From Pseudomonadota bacterium (GTDB lineage Bacteria; Pseudomonadota; Gammaproteobacteria; Steroidobacterales; Steroidobacteraceae): DNA of 64,000 nucleotides. Where the stretch lies: NCBI GenBank assembly GCA_023423065.1, contig JAFAGC010000080.1, forward strand, positions 1 to 64,000, in the 5' to 3' direction. Position numbers and translations under genes: made by a program. The notes beneath the pieces were generated by a model. It ran no database searches and had not been told where the DNA came from. It saw only the letters and a list, made by a program, of their open reading frames with translations. Of the stretch, positions 1-8,452 are shown one piece after another. The number at the start of each line of letters is the position of its first letter. The first letter of the stretch is position 1.

Positions 1-267
1 CGTAGGTTTTGCCCTACCGCAGCGCGCCATTCGCGCAGACGCGCGCTTACCGATCAGTAGCTTGTCATCGGTACTTCATACAGTGGGTCAGAAGCGAAGG
101 GGCTGTATGCCCCTGGATGCACGCGCGCTGGCTCGACGTCACGGTGAAATTCGGGTGTGGCGTTGGATGCCAAAACGAAGAGGCACAAACTCGACCGAAG
201 CCGTCCCTACCAAGCCTGAGCGAAGGGATCCAAAGCCAGAACGAAGGGAAACATTAACGGATGGGGA
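1..267. other. left-edge region without a recognisable gene
   Basis: I see no convincing gene here. The open frames are short, overlap one another and match no family I know. Around positions 217-248 two imperfect copies of a motif ending in CGAAGGGA lie close together, giving a small direct repeat of unknown role. In Pseudomonas the mraZ end of the division cluster follows rnpB, so the next gene may lie just beyond the left edge; that is inference. Confidence 0.4.
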
Positions 268-307
268 AAGCAGCCCATTGAACCATGTATGGTTCAATGG
301 GCTGCTT
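268..307 (-). terminator. perfect 19-bp hairpin downstream of rnpB
   Basis: Bases 268-286 and 289-307 are exact reverse complements separated by two bases, forming a 19-bp stem. Three further G-C pairs (264-266 with 309-311) can stack after one mismatch. On the minus strand it lies about 20 bases after the end of RNase P RNA and is followed by CTTTCCCC, so it may terminate or process that transcript. The T-run is weak and the stem is not especially GC-rich, so a repeat or protein-binding palindrome is also possible. Confidence 0.5.
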
Positions 308-328
308 ACCCGTTGAATTGTCATAGTT

Positions 329-692
329 GGAGCCGGCCTGTAAGCCGGGTTCTGTCGAGGACAGTCATTCCTCTGGAATCGCCGTCACCGGCGACTTCAA
401 GCGGCCTACCCGGAAGCACGGGGGGACACCCGCTGCCACTTGCGTGGCGACTTCCCTATTTGGCCTTGCTCCAGGTGGGGTTTGCCGTGCCGTCCGTGTT
501 GCCACGTCCGCGGTGCGCTCTTACCGCACCGTTTCACCCTTGCCAGCTTCATTGCTGAAGCTTCGGCGGTTTGCTTTCTGTTGCACTTTCCGTCGGCTCA
601 CGCCGCCCAGGCGTTACCTGGCACCTCGTCCGCAGGAGCCCGGACTTTCCTCCCCATTTCGCGAGAAATGCAGCGACCGTCCGGCCGACTCC
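329..692 (-). ncRNA. rnpB: RNase P RNA (bacterial class A)
   Basis: This is the catalytic RNA of ribonuclease P, which cuts the 5' leader from precursor tRNAs with the RnpA protein. On the minus strand the 5' end GGAGTCGGCC pairs with GGCCGGCTCC at the 3' end, giving the long P1 helix. The conserved GAGGAAAGTCCGGGCTCC block follows the 5' strand, and the GTAAGCCGGGTTCTGTC signature reads on the opposite strand near the 3' end. About 364 nt is normal (E. coli 377). It lies downstream of rsmI in the same direction, as in Pseudomonas, but has its own promoter in the 49-base gap. The exact mature 3' end may be a few bases lower than given. Confidence 0.95.
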
Positions 693-698
693 GCGCGC

Positions 699-727
699 AC
701 CATAACGACATGGGATCGCAGGTACAA
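699..727 (-). promoter_or_regulatory. sigma-70 promoter of rnpB
   Basis: On the minus strand TTGTAC (727-722) and TATGGT (704-699) are separated by exactly 17 bases. The -10 box ends 6 bases before the inferred first base of RNase P RNA at 692. The match to the sigma-70 consensus is good at both boxes and the position fits a stable-RNA promoter. It lies in the gap after the rsmI stop codon. Confidence 0.75.
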
Positions 728-741
728 GGTTGCGCGAAGCT

Positions 742-1620
742 TTATTTTTCGGCGTTTTTCGCGAGCGCCAGTGCGCGCGCATACGCCTCGTTGCGCTTCG
801 AGCCCGTCAGTTTCGCGGCCACCGCGGCGGCCTTGCTCGGCGCGAGCTCGGGCAGCAGCGCGCGCAATGTTTCATCCAGCGTGAGGCGCGCGCCCTCTTC
901 GTCCGGCAGGTCGCGCGCGCCCTCCACGACCACCGTGATCTCGCCGCGCGTGAAATTCGCATCGCTGCGCGCGAGCGCGGCGAGCTCGGCGAGCGTGCCG
1001 CGATACACGGTCTCGAACACTTTCGTGAGTTCGCGCGCCACCGCCGCGCGGCGCGTGGCCCCGAATGCCGCGCTCATGTCCTCGAGCGATTCGGCGATGC
1101 GATGCGGCGCTTCGAAGAACACCTGCGTGCGCGATTCGGTCGTCAGCGTCGCCAGGCGCGCGCGCCGCTCGGCGAGCCGCGCCGGCAGGAATCCTTCGAA
1201 CGAGAACCGCTCGGTGGGCAAACCGGCAATGCTGAGAGCGGCGGTGATGGCCGAAGGTCCGGGAACGGCGACCACACTCATGCCCTCCTGCGCCACGCGC
1301 CGTACGAGCTCGAAGCCCGGATCCGACAGCAGCGGCGTACCCGCGTCGCTCACGAGCGCGATGCGCGCGCCGCCGCGCAATTTCGCGAGCAACTCGTCGA
1401 TACGCTCGGCTTCATTGTGTTCATGCAGCGACACGAGTGGCCGCGAGAGGCCGAGAGTCTGCAGCAATTGCCCGGTTCTGCGCGTGTCTTCGGCCGCGAC
1501 CCATTCCGCGGCCGCAAGTTCATCGCGTGCGCGCGGCGACAGGTCACCGAGATTGCCGATGGGCGTCGAGATCACCGCGAGACGCCCCTTGGTTTCAGCC
1601 ACTATACTTCTCCACCGCAT
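742..1620 (-). CDS. rsmI: 16S rRNA 2'-O-ribose C1402 methyltransferase RsmI
   Basis: RsmI methylates the 2'-hydroxyl of C1402 in 16S rRNA at the decoding centre, using S-adenosylmethionine. The 292-residue product has the tetrapyrrole-methylase fold signatures TPIGNLGD near the N-terminus, AEDTR, SDAGTP, VPGPSA and the FEAPHR segment, all in family order. Length matches E. coli RsmI (286). The ATG at 1620 adds six residues before a GTG at 1602 that could be the true start. It is divergent from lpoA with only 32 bases between the starts, so the promoters must overlap. RNase P RNA follows it. Confidence 0.95.
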   Translation of the reverse strand: MRWRSIVAETKGRLAVISTPIGNLGDLSPRARDELAAAEWVAAEDTRRTGQLLQTLGLSRPLVSLHEHNEAERIDELLAKLRGGARIALVSDAGTPLLSDPGFELVRRVAQEGMSVVAVPGPSAITAALSIAGLPTERFSFEGFLPARLAERRARLATLTTESRTQVFFEAPHRIAESLEDMSAAFGATRRAAVARELTKVFETVYRGTLAELAALARSDANFTRGEITVVVEGARDLPDEEGARLTLDETLRALLPELAPSKAAAVAAKLTGSKRNEAYARALALAKNAEK

Positions 1621-1652
1621 GGACTGCGGCCAATGCGAAGGCTAAGCGACGC

Positions 1653-3521
1653 ATGATTTCCGTGAAAGCACTGAACAAGACCCTGATGTTGTCCGTGGTT
1701 GTCGCCACGGCGTTGATGTTGGCCGCCTGTCCAACTACCCCGCGGCGGGGTGGGCCTCCGAGCGTCGATCGCGCCGAGGCGCTGGTACGCGCCGGCGACC
1801 AGGCGGGCGCCGCCGCCGTGTACGAGAGGCTCGGCAACGAAACGACCGGCAGCGACCGCTCGGAATTCCTGCTGCGCGCCGCACGTGCCTGGCTGGCCGC
1901 CGGCCGCCCGGCCGACGCGGATCGTGTGCTCGCGACCATCACCCCGGAGCTCACCCAGCAGCAGTCGCTCGAGAAGAACCTGCTGCGCATCCAGTCGTCG
2001 CTCGCACAGGGCCAGGGTGATGCGGCCTGGCGCGAGATCAGCGCGATGCAGGCGCCGACGGCGCCCGCGGCCGCGGCGCGCTACTACGAGACGCGCCAGC
2101 AGGTTGCCATCGCGACCGGTCACCTCGTGGACGGCATCCGCTCGCAACTCGCGCGCGAGCGATTCATCGCTCCCGGCGACGCGCATGCGGCGCGCACCGA
2201 GCTGCTGTCCCAGCTGCGCGCCGCCGCCGATCGCGGCATCGCGCTCACCGCGCCGCCCGGAAGCGACGCCACGATCCGCGGCTGGATCGAAGCCGGAACC
2301 ATCGCCGCCGACAACGCGCGAAATCCCACGCTCGGCGCCGCGCGACTCGCGGCATTCCGCTCGCGTTTCCCGTCGCACCCGGCGCTGGCCGCCCTCGCGA
2401 ACGAACCCAGCGTCGGCGGCATGGACCAGCCCGCGGCGCTCGACAAGGCACCGCACGTCGCGCTGCTGCTGCCGCTCACGGGCCGCACGTCGGCGCCCGC
2501 CGCGCAGATCCGCGATGGCTTCATGACCGCCTACTACCAGGCGCCCGCCAACTCGCGCCCGCGCCTGCGCGTGTACGACACCGCGGCCGGAACCGTCGCC
2601 GAAGTCGTCGCGAACGCCACCGCCGCCGGCGCGGAGTTCATCGTCGGCCCACTCACGCGCGAGGAAGTCGTCGCGGCGTCCGAGATCCTGTCTACGCGCC
2701 CGCCCGTGCTGGCGCTCAACTTCCTGCCGGCCGAGCAGCCGGCTCCCCAGAGATTCTTCCAGTTCGCGCTGTCTCCCGAAGACGATGCCCGCGCCGTCGC
2801 GCGATTCGTCGTCGCCAGCGGGCAGCGCCGCGGGGTGGTGCTCACTCCCGAGGGAGACTGGGGCAATCGCGTCGCCGCCGCGTTCGACGAAGAGCTGCGC
2901 GCGGCGGGCGGATACACGCTCGGCCAGTCGAGCTTCGGCGGTGTGCGCAACGACTTCGGCGAAAGCATCACGGACGTGCTGCGCACCGACGACAGCCGCG
3001 CGCGCCACCAGCGCGTACAGGCGGCGATCGGGCAGAAGCTCGAGTTCGAGCCTCGCCGGCGCGCGGACATCCAGTTCATCTTCGCGCCGAGCCAGCCGGG
3101 CGCCGCGCGCCTGCTGCGGCCACAGCTGCGGTTTCATCTGGCGGGCGACATTCCGACCTATACGCTCGGCGATGCCTACGATCCGCACCCGACGGCGAAT
3201 CGCGAGATCGACGGCATGATGTTTCCGGACATGCCCTGGATGCTGGGCGATACGGGACTTTCCGGCGAGGTTCGCGAAGTGGCGCGGCAGGCCTTCGGAG
3301 ATGCGTTCGCGCGGCGCGGCCGCCTGTTCGCATTCGGCTACGACGCCTACCGGATCGCGAGCGCCTTGCAGCGTGGAGCACCGCTTGATCCGCAAGGGCT
3401 TACGGGCATGCTGTCGCTGGACGAACAAGGGCGCGTGCGCCGCTCGCTCGATTGGGTGCGAATCCAGAACGGAGTGCCGGTGCCGCTCGGCCCGGCTCCG
3501 CTGCCCTCGCCCACGCCCTGA
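1653..3521 (+). CDS. lpoA: penicillin-binding protein activator, outer-membrane lipoprotein LpoA
   Basis: LpoA is an outer-membrane lipoprotein that reaches through the periplasm to activate the class A penicillin-binding protein PBP1a. The ATG at 1653 starts a lipoprotein signal with lipobox LAAC and the acylated cysteine at residue 26; the frame is open further upstream but only this start gives a signal peptide. The N-terminal half (about 30-240) is helical and TPR-like. From about residue 265 there is a type-I periplasmic-binding-protein-like fold (HVALLLPLTGR, AEFIVGPL, YTLGDAYDPHP), as in the LppC/LpoA family. The 622-residue length is normal. yraN follows after 28 bases, the classic order. 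Confidence 0.93.
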   Translation: MISVKALNKTLMLSVVVATALMLAACPTTPRRGGPPSVDRAEALVRAGDQAGAAAVYERLGNETTGSDRSEFLLRAARAWLAAGRPADADRVLATITPELTQQQSLEKNLLRIQSSLAQGQGDAAWREISAMQAPTAPAAAARYYETRQQVAIATGHLVDGIRSQLARERFIAPGDAHAARTELLSQLRAAADRGIALTAPPGSDATIRGWIEAGTIAADNARNPTLGAARLAAFRSRFPSHPALAALANEPSVGGMDQPAALDKAPHVALLLPLTGRTSAPAAQIRDGFMTAYYQAPANSRPRLRVYDTAAGTVAEVVANATAAGAEFIVGPLTREEVVAASEILSTRPPVLALNFLPAEQPAPQRFFQFALSPEDDARAVARFVVASGQRRGVVLTPEGDWGNRVAAAFDEELRAAGGYTLGQSSFGGVRNDFGESITDVLRTDDSRARHQRVQAAIGQKLEFEPRRRADIQFIFAPSQPGAARLLRPQLRFHLAGDIPTYTLGDAYDPHPTANREIDGMMFPDMPWMLGDTGLSGEVREVARQAFGDAFARRGRLFAFGYDAYRIASALQRGAPLDPQGLTGMLSLDEQGRVRRSLDWVRIQNGVPVPLGPAPLPSPTP

Positions 3522-3549
3522 GCGCGGTCCCGCGCGCGGCGCCGACGGC

Positions 3550-3897
3550 ATGGATCGCCGTCAAACCGGGACGCTGGCCGAGAACAGCGCCGCGGCGTTT
3601 CTCGAAGCCCAGGGCTTTACGATCTTCACCCGCAATTTCCTGCGCCGCGTGGGCGAGCTCGACATCGTCGCGCGCTCGGGCGATCTGCTGATCGTCGCGG
3701 AGGTGCGAACACGATGCAGCGATCGATACGGCGGCGCGGCCGCCAGCATCGGATGGAGCAAACAACGCCGCATCATCGCGACCGCCTCGCTGCTGTTGCA
3801 GCGGTATCCGGAGCTTCGCAAGTGCCGAGTGCGGTTTGATGTGCTCGTGGTGAAGGATGGGGCGATCGAGTGGATCCAGCATGCTTTCCAGGCGTAA
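3550..3897 (+). CDS. yraN: YraN family endonuclease-like protein
   Basis: This is a small UPF0102/YraN protein with a restriction-endonuclease-like fold related to Holliday-junction resolvases; its cellular role is not settled. The 115-residue product shows the family signature GELDIVAR, then VAEVR and YGGAAASI, and ends RFDVLVV...EWIQHAF like E. coli YraN. The acidic residues of GELD and the E of EVR form the presumed metal site. I chose the ATG at 3550 because translation from it matches the family N-terminus (TGTLAEN.AAAFL); the frame extends back inside lpoA. It is probably co-transcribed with lpoA. Confidence 0.93.
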   Translation: MDRRQTGTLAENSAAAFLEAQGFTIFTRNFLRRVGELDIVARSGDLLIVAEVRTRCSDRYGGAAASIGWSKQRRIIATASLLLQRYPELRKCRVRFDVLVVKDGAIEWIQHAFQA

Positions 3898-3910
3898 ACG
3901 CCACTATTAA

Positions 3911-3929
3911 CGCCGCCGAAGCGGCGGCG
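3911..3929 (+). terminator. GC-rich hairpin after yraN
   Basis: A 7-bp stem CGCCGCC/GGCGGCG with a five-base loop sits 13 bases after the yraN stop. No T-run follows on the plus strand, so termination would be weak. The flanks (AACGCCG...CGGCGTCCGT) match those of the hairpin at 10461-10481, suggesting a recurrent cassette. Confidence 0.4.
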
Positions 3930-4004
3930 TCCGTGAATGATTAAGAAGACGGTAGCGCGGGATGTTTTGCTAAATGTTCCCGGGCCGTTCAAGATCGCGG
4001 GCGC

Positions 4005-4664
4005 ATGCCAACACTCGACGAGCTGTTCCAGAACAACCGGGAATGGGCTGAAAAGATCCGGCGGCAGGATCCGGAATTCTTCTCCAAGCTCTCTCGCCAG
4101 CAATCTCCCAACTACCTGTGGATCGGGTGCGCGGACAGTCGTGTGCCGGCGAACCAGATCGTCGGGCTGCTGCCGGGTGACATCTTCGTCCATCGCAACA
4201 TCGCCAACATGGTGGTGCACACCGACCTGAACTGCCTGTCGGTCATGCAGTTCGCCGTCGACATCCTCAAGGTCAAACACATCATCGTCGTGGGCCACTA
4301 TGGCTGCAGCGGCGTGCAGGCCGCGATGCGCCGCATGCGGGTCGGCCTCGCCGACAACTGGCTGCGTCACGTGCAGGACGTACACGAGAAACACGAGCAC
4401 TCGCTGCGCGACCTCCGCGGCGAGAGCGAGGCACAGGATCGCCTTTGCGAGTTGAACGTCGTCGAGCAGGTGCAGAACGTCTGCCAGACGACCATCGCGC
4501 GCGACGCGTGGGAGCGCGGACAACCGCTGAGCGTGCACGGCTGGATCTACGGCATCGCCGACGGACTCGCGCGCGACCTCGGCACCACGGTGTCGGATTT
4601 CCGGGCGGCCGGTGCCGTCTACCGAGCGGCGATCGCCAAGCTCAACGACCCGGCACACTCATGA
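4005..4664 (+). CDS. can: beta-class carbonic anhydrase
   Basis: Catalyses reversible hydration of CO2 to bicarbonate in the cytoplasm and supplies bicarbonate for carboxylases. The 219-residue protein has the complete beta-class zinc site: Cys42, Asp44 and Arg46 in CADSR, and His98 and Cys101 in HYGC. These have the same numbering as E. coli Can. The motifs HRNIAN and SVHGWIYGI.DG also match. The 220-residue length is typical. It stands alone, with a 107-base gap after yraN and 32 bases before the CBS-domain gene. Confidence 0.96.
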   Translation: MPTLDELFQNNREWAEKIRRQDPEFFSKLSRQQSPNYLWIGCADSRVPANQIVGLLPGDIFVHRNIANMVVHTDLNCLSVMQFAVDILKVKHIIVVGHYGCSGVQAAMRRMRVGLADNWLRHVQDVHEKHEHSLRDLRGESEAQDRLCELNVVEQVQNVCQTTIARDAWERGQPLSVHGWIYGIADGLARDLGTTVSDFRAAGAVYRAAIAKLNDPAHS

Positions 4665-4696
4665 TCGCCGGCGCGGGGCCGCACGAGTAACCGCGC

Positions 4697-5398
4697 ATGT
4701 TCGTCAACATGTGGATGACGCGCGATCTCATCACCGTGGATCCCACCGCGACCCTCGCGCACATCGCCGCGACGATGGCGCGCCACAAGATCCGACGCCT
4801 GCCGGTCGTCAGTCCGTCGCCGGACGGTCCGAAGCTGCTCGGGATCGTGTCGAACTCCGACGTGCTGCACGCCTTTCCGACCAACATCAATCCGCTGGCG
4901 ATCAACGCCGCCGGCGATGTCGCGGCGCTCGAGATGAGCGGCGCGCGCAAGCGGATCTACGCGGCGGATCTCATGGCGCGCGATCCGCTCACCACCACCC
5001 CGGACGCGCCGCTCGAGGCCGCCGCGCGGCTCATGCGCGACCGCAAGATCGGCGCATTGCCGGTGGTGGGCAATCACGTACTCGTCGGACTGATCACGGA
5101 ATCGGACATCTTCCGTGCGCTGCTCGAGGTGTTCGACGCGCCGGTGCGCGCGGTCCGCGTGACGTTCTCGCTCGGCGCGGGCGAAGACGTGCTGCCGCTC
5201 GTCGCGGAAATCGCGCGCCGCCGCTCCATGCGCGTGACGAGTTTCATGGCGCTGCCCGGCCACGAACCGCCGTTATGCGTGGTGCAACTCGCGGGCGAAA
5301 ACGCGGACGCCGCGCTCGACGACATCTGGAAGTCGAAGCACCGCGTGATGAACGTCGTGAACTTCGTCCCGGGGAGGGACGGAACGCCGGCTACTTGA
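4697..5398 (+). CDS. CBS-domain pair protein (AcuB-like)
   Basis: A cytoplasmic 233-residue protein with two CBS motifs, about residues 1-60 (WMTRDLITVDP, KIRRLPVV, LLGIVSNSD) and about 88-145 (LMARDPLTT, KIGALPVV, LVGLITESD). Each is a typical adenosine-nucleotide-binding Bateman half. The C-terminal 85 residues look like an ACT-type ligand domain, the layout of AcuB-like proteins, but no ligand can be read from sequence. It follows the carbonic anhydrase after 32 bases. Its stop codon overlaps the 3' end of sspB on the other strand by eight bases. Confidence 0.8.
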   Translation: MFVNMWMTRDLITVDPTATLAHIAATMARHKIRRLPVVSPSPDGPKLLGIVSNSDVLHAFPTNINPLAINAAGDVAALEMSGARKRIYAADLMARDPLTTTPDAPLEAAARLMRDRKIGALPVVGNHVLVGLITESDIFRALLEVFDAPVRAVRVTFSLGAGEDVLPLVAEIARRRSMRVTSFMALPGHEPPLCVVQLAGENADAALDDIWKSKHRVMNVVNFVPGRDGTPAT

Positions 5399-5792
5399 CG
5401 ACCTTGAGCTGCGGCCGGCGGCTGCCGTCGTCGGGCGGCGAAGGCTTGGTCGGCGGCTCGGGTCCCAGGTCCTGCTCGGAGAACACCATGCCTTCCCCGG
5501 TTTCGCGCGCGTAGATGCCGAGCACCGTCACCACCGGGATCCGCACGTGGTGCACGACACCGGCGAAACGAGCCTCGAATTCGATCCAGTCGTTGCCGAT
5601 CACCAGCCGCTGCGTCGCGGTCGATGAGAGATTGAGCACGACCTTGCCGTCCTTCACGTAGGCGCGCGGCACCTCGACGCCGGGCTTCTCAGCGTCCACG
5701 ATGATGTGCGGCGTCTCGCCGTTGTCCATCATCCAGGCGTGCATCGCGCGTATGAGATATGGGCGCTTGGAGTTGCGCGGGCGGTCGTTCAT
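5391..5792 (-). CDS. sspB: ClpXP protease specificity-enhancing factor SspB
   Basis: SspB is the adaptor that hands ssrA-tagged proteins from stalled ribosomes to the ClpXP protease. The 133-residue product has the family N-terminus (RPYLIRAMHAWMMDNGETPHI), the substrate-binding core (VVLNLS..AT..L.I.ND.I.F.ARF.G) and IPV..VLGIYARE. A Pro/Asp-rich linker leads to the short C-terminal ClpX-docking tail RPQLKVVK. All the expected parts are present. Its ATG overlaps the sspA stop (ATGA), so the two are translationally coupled. The frame is open upstream, but that region is sspA. Confidence 0.96.
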   Translation of the reverse strand: MNDRPRNSKRPYLIRAMHAWMMDNGETPHIIVDAEKPGVEVPRAYVKDGKVVLNLSSTATQRLVIGNDWIEFEARFAGVVHHVRIPVVTVLGIYARETGEGMVFSEQDLGPEPPTKPSPPDDGSRRPQLKVVK

Positions 5793-6409
5793 GCCAACCG
5801 CATCTCTCGCTCGGTCTCGGAAAGGCTCGCGCGGAACGCGGGCCGCGAGAAGATGGTGTTCGCGTACTTGAGGATGGGTTGCGCCGGTGGCGGCAGGTCG
5901 ATGTCGTATCGCGGCAGGCGCCACAGGATCGGGGCGATCGTCGCGTCGACCATCGAGAATTCGTCGGACAGGAAGTACGGCTTGAGCTTGAAGAGGTCCG
6001 CGCTGCCGAGCACGTTGTCGCGCAATTCCTTGCGCAACTGCGCCGTGTCCTTCGCCTGGCCCGAGTCGATCTTGCGCGCGAGGTCGTACCAGTCGTGCTC
6101 GATCTGGTAGAGCGCGAGCCGTGCGCGCGCGCGCGACACCGGGTCCACGGGCATCAGCGGCGGATGCGGAAAGCGCTCGTCCAGGTACTCCATGATCACA
6201 CGCGAATCGTAGAGAACGAGGTCGCGATCGATCAGGGTGGGCGTCGTGTGATACGGATTGAGGTCGAGCAGGTCCTCGGGATACTTCCCGGGCGCCACGT
6301 CGACGATCTCGATCTCGATCGCTTTTTCCGCGATCACGATTCGCGTGCGATGACTCCAGGGGTCATCGGGCGCCGAGAACAGCGTCATCGTAGCGCGTCG
6401 GCTCGACAC
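5789..6409 (-). CDS. sspA: stringent starvation protein A (RNA-polymerase-associated)
   Basis: SspA is a glutathione-S-transferase-fold protein without transferase activity that binds RNA polymerase and alters transcription under starvation and acid stress. The 206-residue product matches E. coli SspA closely, including MTLFSAPDDPWSH, DLNPYHTTPTL, the invariant IMEYLDERFPHPPLMPVDP segment and the C-terminal SETEREMRL. I kept the GTG start at 6409 because an AGGAGG ribosome site lies just upstream; the ATG at 6388 lacks one. It follows petC by 38 bases and overlaps sspB by four bases. Confidence 0.96.
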   Translation of the reverse strand: MSSRRATMTLFSAPDDPWSHRTRIVIAEKAIEIEIVDVAPGKYPEDLLDLNPYHTTPTLIDRDLVLYDSRVIMEYLDERFPHPPLMPVDPVSRARARLALYQIEHDWYDLARKIDSGQAKDTAQLRKELRDNVLGSADLFKLKPYFLSDEFSMVDATIAPILWRLPRYDIDLPPPAQPILKYANTIFSRPAFRASLSETEREMRLA

Positions 6410-6447
6410 TCACTTCCTCCTAAGGCTGAAGCGGCGCGAGGAACCGT

Positions 6448-7221
6448 TCAGCGGACGTCCTTCCAATACTCCGCCTTCAGCATCCACGCAATCGCCGTGA
6501 ACATCAGCAGGAACAACACGACCCAGATACCGAGACTCTGCCGCTCGACCTGTGTGGGGTCGCCGACGTATTGCAGGAAATTCACGGTGTCGCGCACGAA
6601 CTCATCGTACTGCTCCGCCGTGAGACTGCCGACGACACCCGGCTCGAATCCCTTGAATTCCGCGACCGTTATGGGATTGCCCTCGGGTCCCGCCCGTTCG
6701 ACATCTTGCGTAACGATGGTTTGCACGCCCTGCAGGCTCGACAGCACGTGCGGCATCGCGGTGCCCGGCAGCTGGAGGTTGTTGACCCCCGTCTGACGGT
6801 TGGACGGATCGGCGTAGAACGTCGTCAGGAAATTGAACACCCAGTCGCTGCCGCGCGAACGCGTGACCAGGGAAAGATCCGGGGGCGCCTTGCCGAACCA
6901 CTCCATCGCATCCTTCTCGGGAAGCGACGTCTTGAGGTAGTCGGTGAAGCTGTCGCCCGGCCGAACGAGATAGGCGTCGCGCACGTCGTCGGGAATCTTC
7001 AGGTCCTCGGCGATGCGCGAATAACGGATGTACTTGAGCGAGTGGCAACCCGAACAGTAGTCCAGGAAATTGCGCGCGCCACGCTGCAGCGACGGCAGGT
7101 TCGTGATCTGGTTGTCGGCGGAACGTTGCCAGCTGGCGTGCCCGCCTTCCGCGGCCGAAACCGCGCTCGCGGCAACGAGCACCACGATCAGCTCGATCAG
7201 CGCGAGAGTCTTAATGCGCAT
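6448..7221 (-). CDS. petC: ubiquinol-cytochrome c reductase, cytochrome c1 subunit
   Basis: Cytochrome c1 of the respiratory bc1 complex, carrying electrons from the Rieske protein to a soluble or membrane cytochrome c at the periplasmic face. The 257-residue protein has an N-terminal signal sequence ending near SAVSA, the haem-attachment motif CSGCH (about residue 56), the methionine-ligand segment GTAMPHV, and one C-terminal anchor helix (about 231-248) before AEYWKDVR. It overlaps the end of petB by 11 bases, so the pet operon is tightly coupled. Confidence 0.96.
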   Translation of the reverse strand: MRIKTLALIELIVVLVAASAVSAAEGGHASWQRSADNQITNLPSLQRGARNFLDYCSGCHSLKYIRYSRIAEDLKIPDDVRDAYLVRPGDSFTDYLKTSLPEKDAMEWFGKAPPDLSLVTRSRGSDWVFNFLTTFYADPSNRQTGVNNLQLPGTAMPHVLSSLQGVQTIVTQDVERAGPEGNPITVAEFKGFEPGVVGSLTAEQYDEFVRDTVNFLQYVGDPTQVERQSLGIWVVLFLLMFTAIAWMLKAEYWKDVR

Positions 7222-8452
7222 GGTAAGTCACTCGATCAGGAACCGGACCGTTGCCGTCGGCCTTCGACACGAACGGCAGCAGGATGAAGAAGCCGAAGTA
7301 CACGACCGTGAAGATGCGCGCGAGCAGCACGTAGATGCCGTCCGCGGGCTTGAGGCCCAGCCACATCAGCATCACGAACGCCACGAAGAACGCGCCGAGC
7401 AGCAGCTTCGAGGCGATTCCGCGGTAACGGATCGACTTGTTCTTCGCCCGGTCGAGCCATGGCAGGAACAGGAAGGCCGCGACCGACAGCGCCATCAGCA
7501 GCGCGCCGAGCTTCTGGTCCGGAACGGCGCGCAGGATCGCGTAGTAAGGCGTGAAGTACCACACCGGCGCGATGTGCTCCGGCGTCGACACCGGGTTGGC
7601 GGGCTCGAAATTCGGCGCCTCGAGGAACAGGCCACCGAAGGTCGGCACGAAGAACACCACGATGGCGAACAGCGTCAGGAAGACGCCGACGCCGACGATG
7701 TCCTTGAGCGTGTAATACGGATGGAACGGAATGCCGTCGAGCGGCTTGCCGTCCTTGCCGAGCTTCTCCTTGATCTCGATGCCGTCCGGGTTGTTCGAAC
7801 CGACCTGCCGCAAGGCCACCAGGTGCAGCGCGATCAGCAGCGCGATCAGGAACGGCAGCGCGATGACGTGCAGCGAGAAGAAACGGTTGAGCGTCGCGTC
7901 CGCGAGGCCGTAGTCGCCGCGGATCCACTCGACGAGATCCGGTCCGATGCCCGGGATCGTGCCGAACAGGTTGATGATCACCTGCGCGCCCCAGTACGAC
8001 ATGTTGCCCCAGGGCAGCACGTATCCCATGAACGCCTCGGCCATCAGCGCGAGATAGATGAGCATGCCGATGACCCACAGCAGCTCGCGCGGCGCCTTGT
8101 AGCTTCCGTAGAGCAGCGCGCGCGCCATGTGCAGGTACACGACGATGAAGAAGAACGACGCGCCGACCGCGTGCATGTACTGCAGCAGCCAGCCGTACGG
8201 CACTTCACGGCGCAGGTACTCGACCGAGTTGAACGCGGTGAGCTCGCCCGGCTTGTAGTGCATGGTGATGAAGATGCCCGTCACGATCTGCATGACGAAC
8301 ACCAGCAGCGCCAGCGATCCGAAGAAGTACCAGATGTTGAAGTTCTTCGGCGCGTAGTAGCCGGTGAGCTGATCGGCCACGAACTGGTCGACCGGCAGCC
8401 GCTTGTTGAGCCAGGCGCGGAACCCGCCCTTGTTTTCGATGACGGCGGACAT
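7211..8452 (-). CDS. petB: ubiquinol-cytochrome c reductase, cytochrome b subunit
   Basis: Integral-membrane subunit of the bc1 complex that holds the two b haems and the quinol-oxidising and quinone-reducing sites. The 413-residue protein shows the expected eight or so helices. Haem-ligand histidines lie in MHAVGASFFF and HMARALL and in the later LHVIALPFL and ALHLVAL segments. The quinol-site motif is PEHIAPVWYF (the PEW-type region), and GYVLPWGNMSYWGA is typical. Its ATG shares one base with the petA stop (TAATG). Confidence 0.97.
   Translation of the reverse strand: MSAVIENKGGFRAWLNKRLPVDQFVADQLTGYYAPKNFNIWYFFGSLALLVFVMQIVTGIFITMHYKPGELTAFNSVEYLRREVPYGWLLQYMHAVGASFFFIVVYLHMARALLYGSYKAPRELLWVIGMLIYLALMAEAFMGYVLPWGNMSYWGAQVIINLFGTIPGIGPDLVEWIRGDYGLADATLNRFFSLHVIALPFLIALLIALHLVALRQVGSNNPDGIEIKEKLGKDGKPLDGIPFHPYYTLKDIVGVGVFLTLFAIVVFFVPTFGGLFLEAPNFEPANPVSTPEHIAPVWYFTPYYAILRAVPDQKLGALLMALSVAAFLFLPWLDRAKNKSIRYRGIASKLLLGAFFVAFVMLMWLGLKPADGIYVLLARIFTVVYFGFFILLPFVSKADGNGPVPDRVTYHAH

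Noticed and set aside
9..316. Short open frames at the left edge
   Set aside because: They overlap one another, match nothing and cross a palindrome; more likely non-coding sequence downstream of rnpB.
1602..3551. A 649-codon minus-strand open frame opposite lpoA
   Set aside because: lpoA on the plus strand has a lipobox and family folds. The antisense frame has no known domain.
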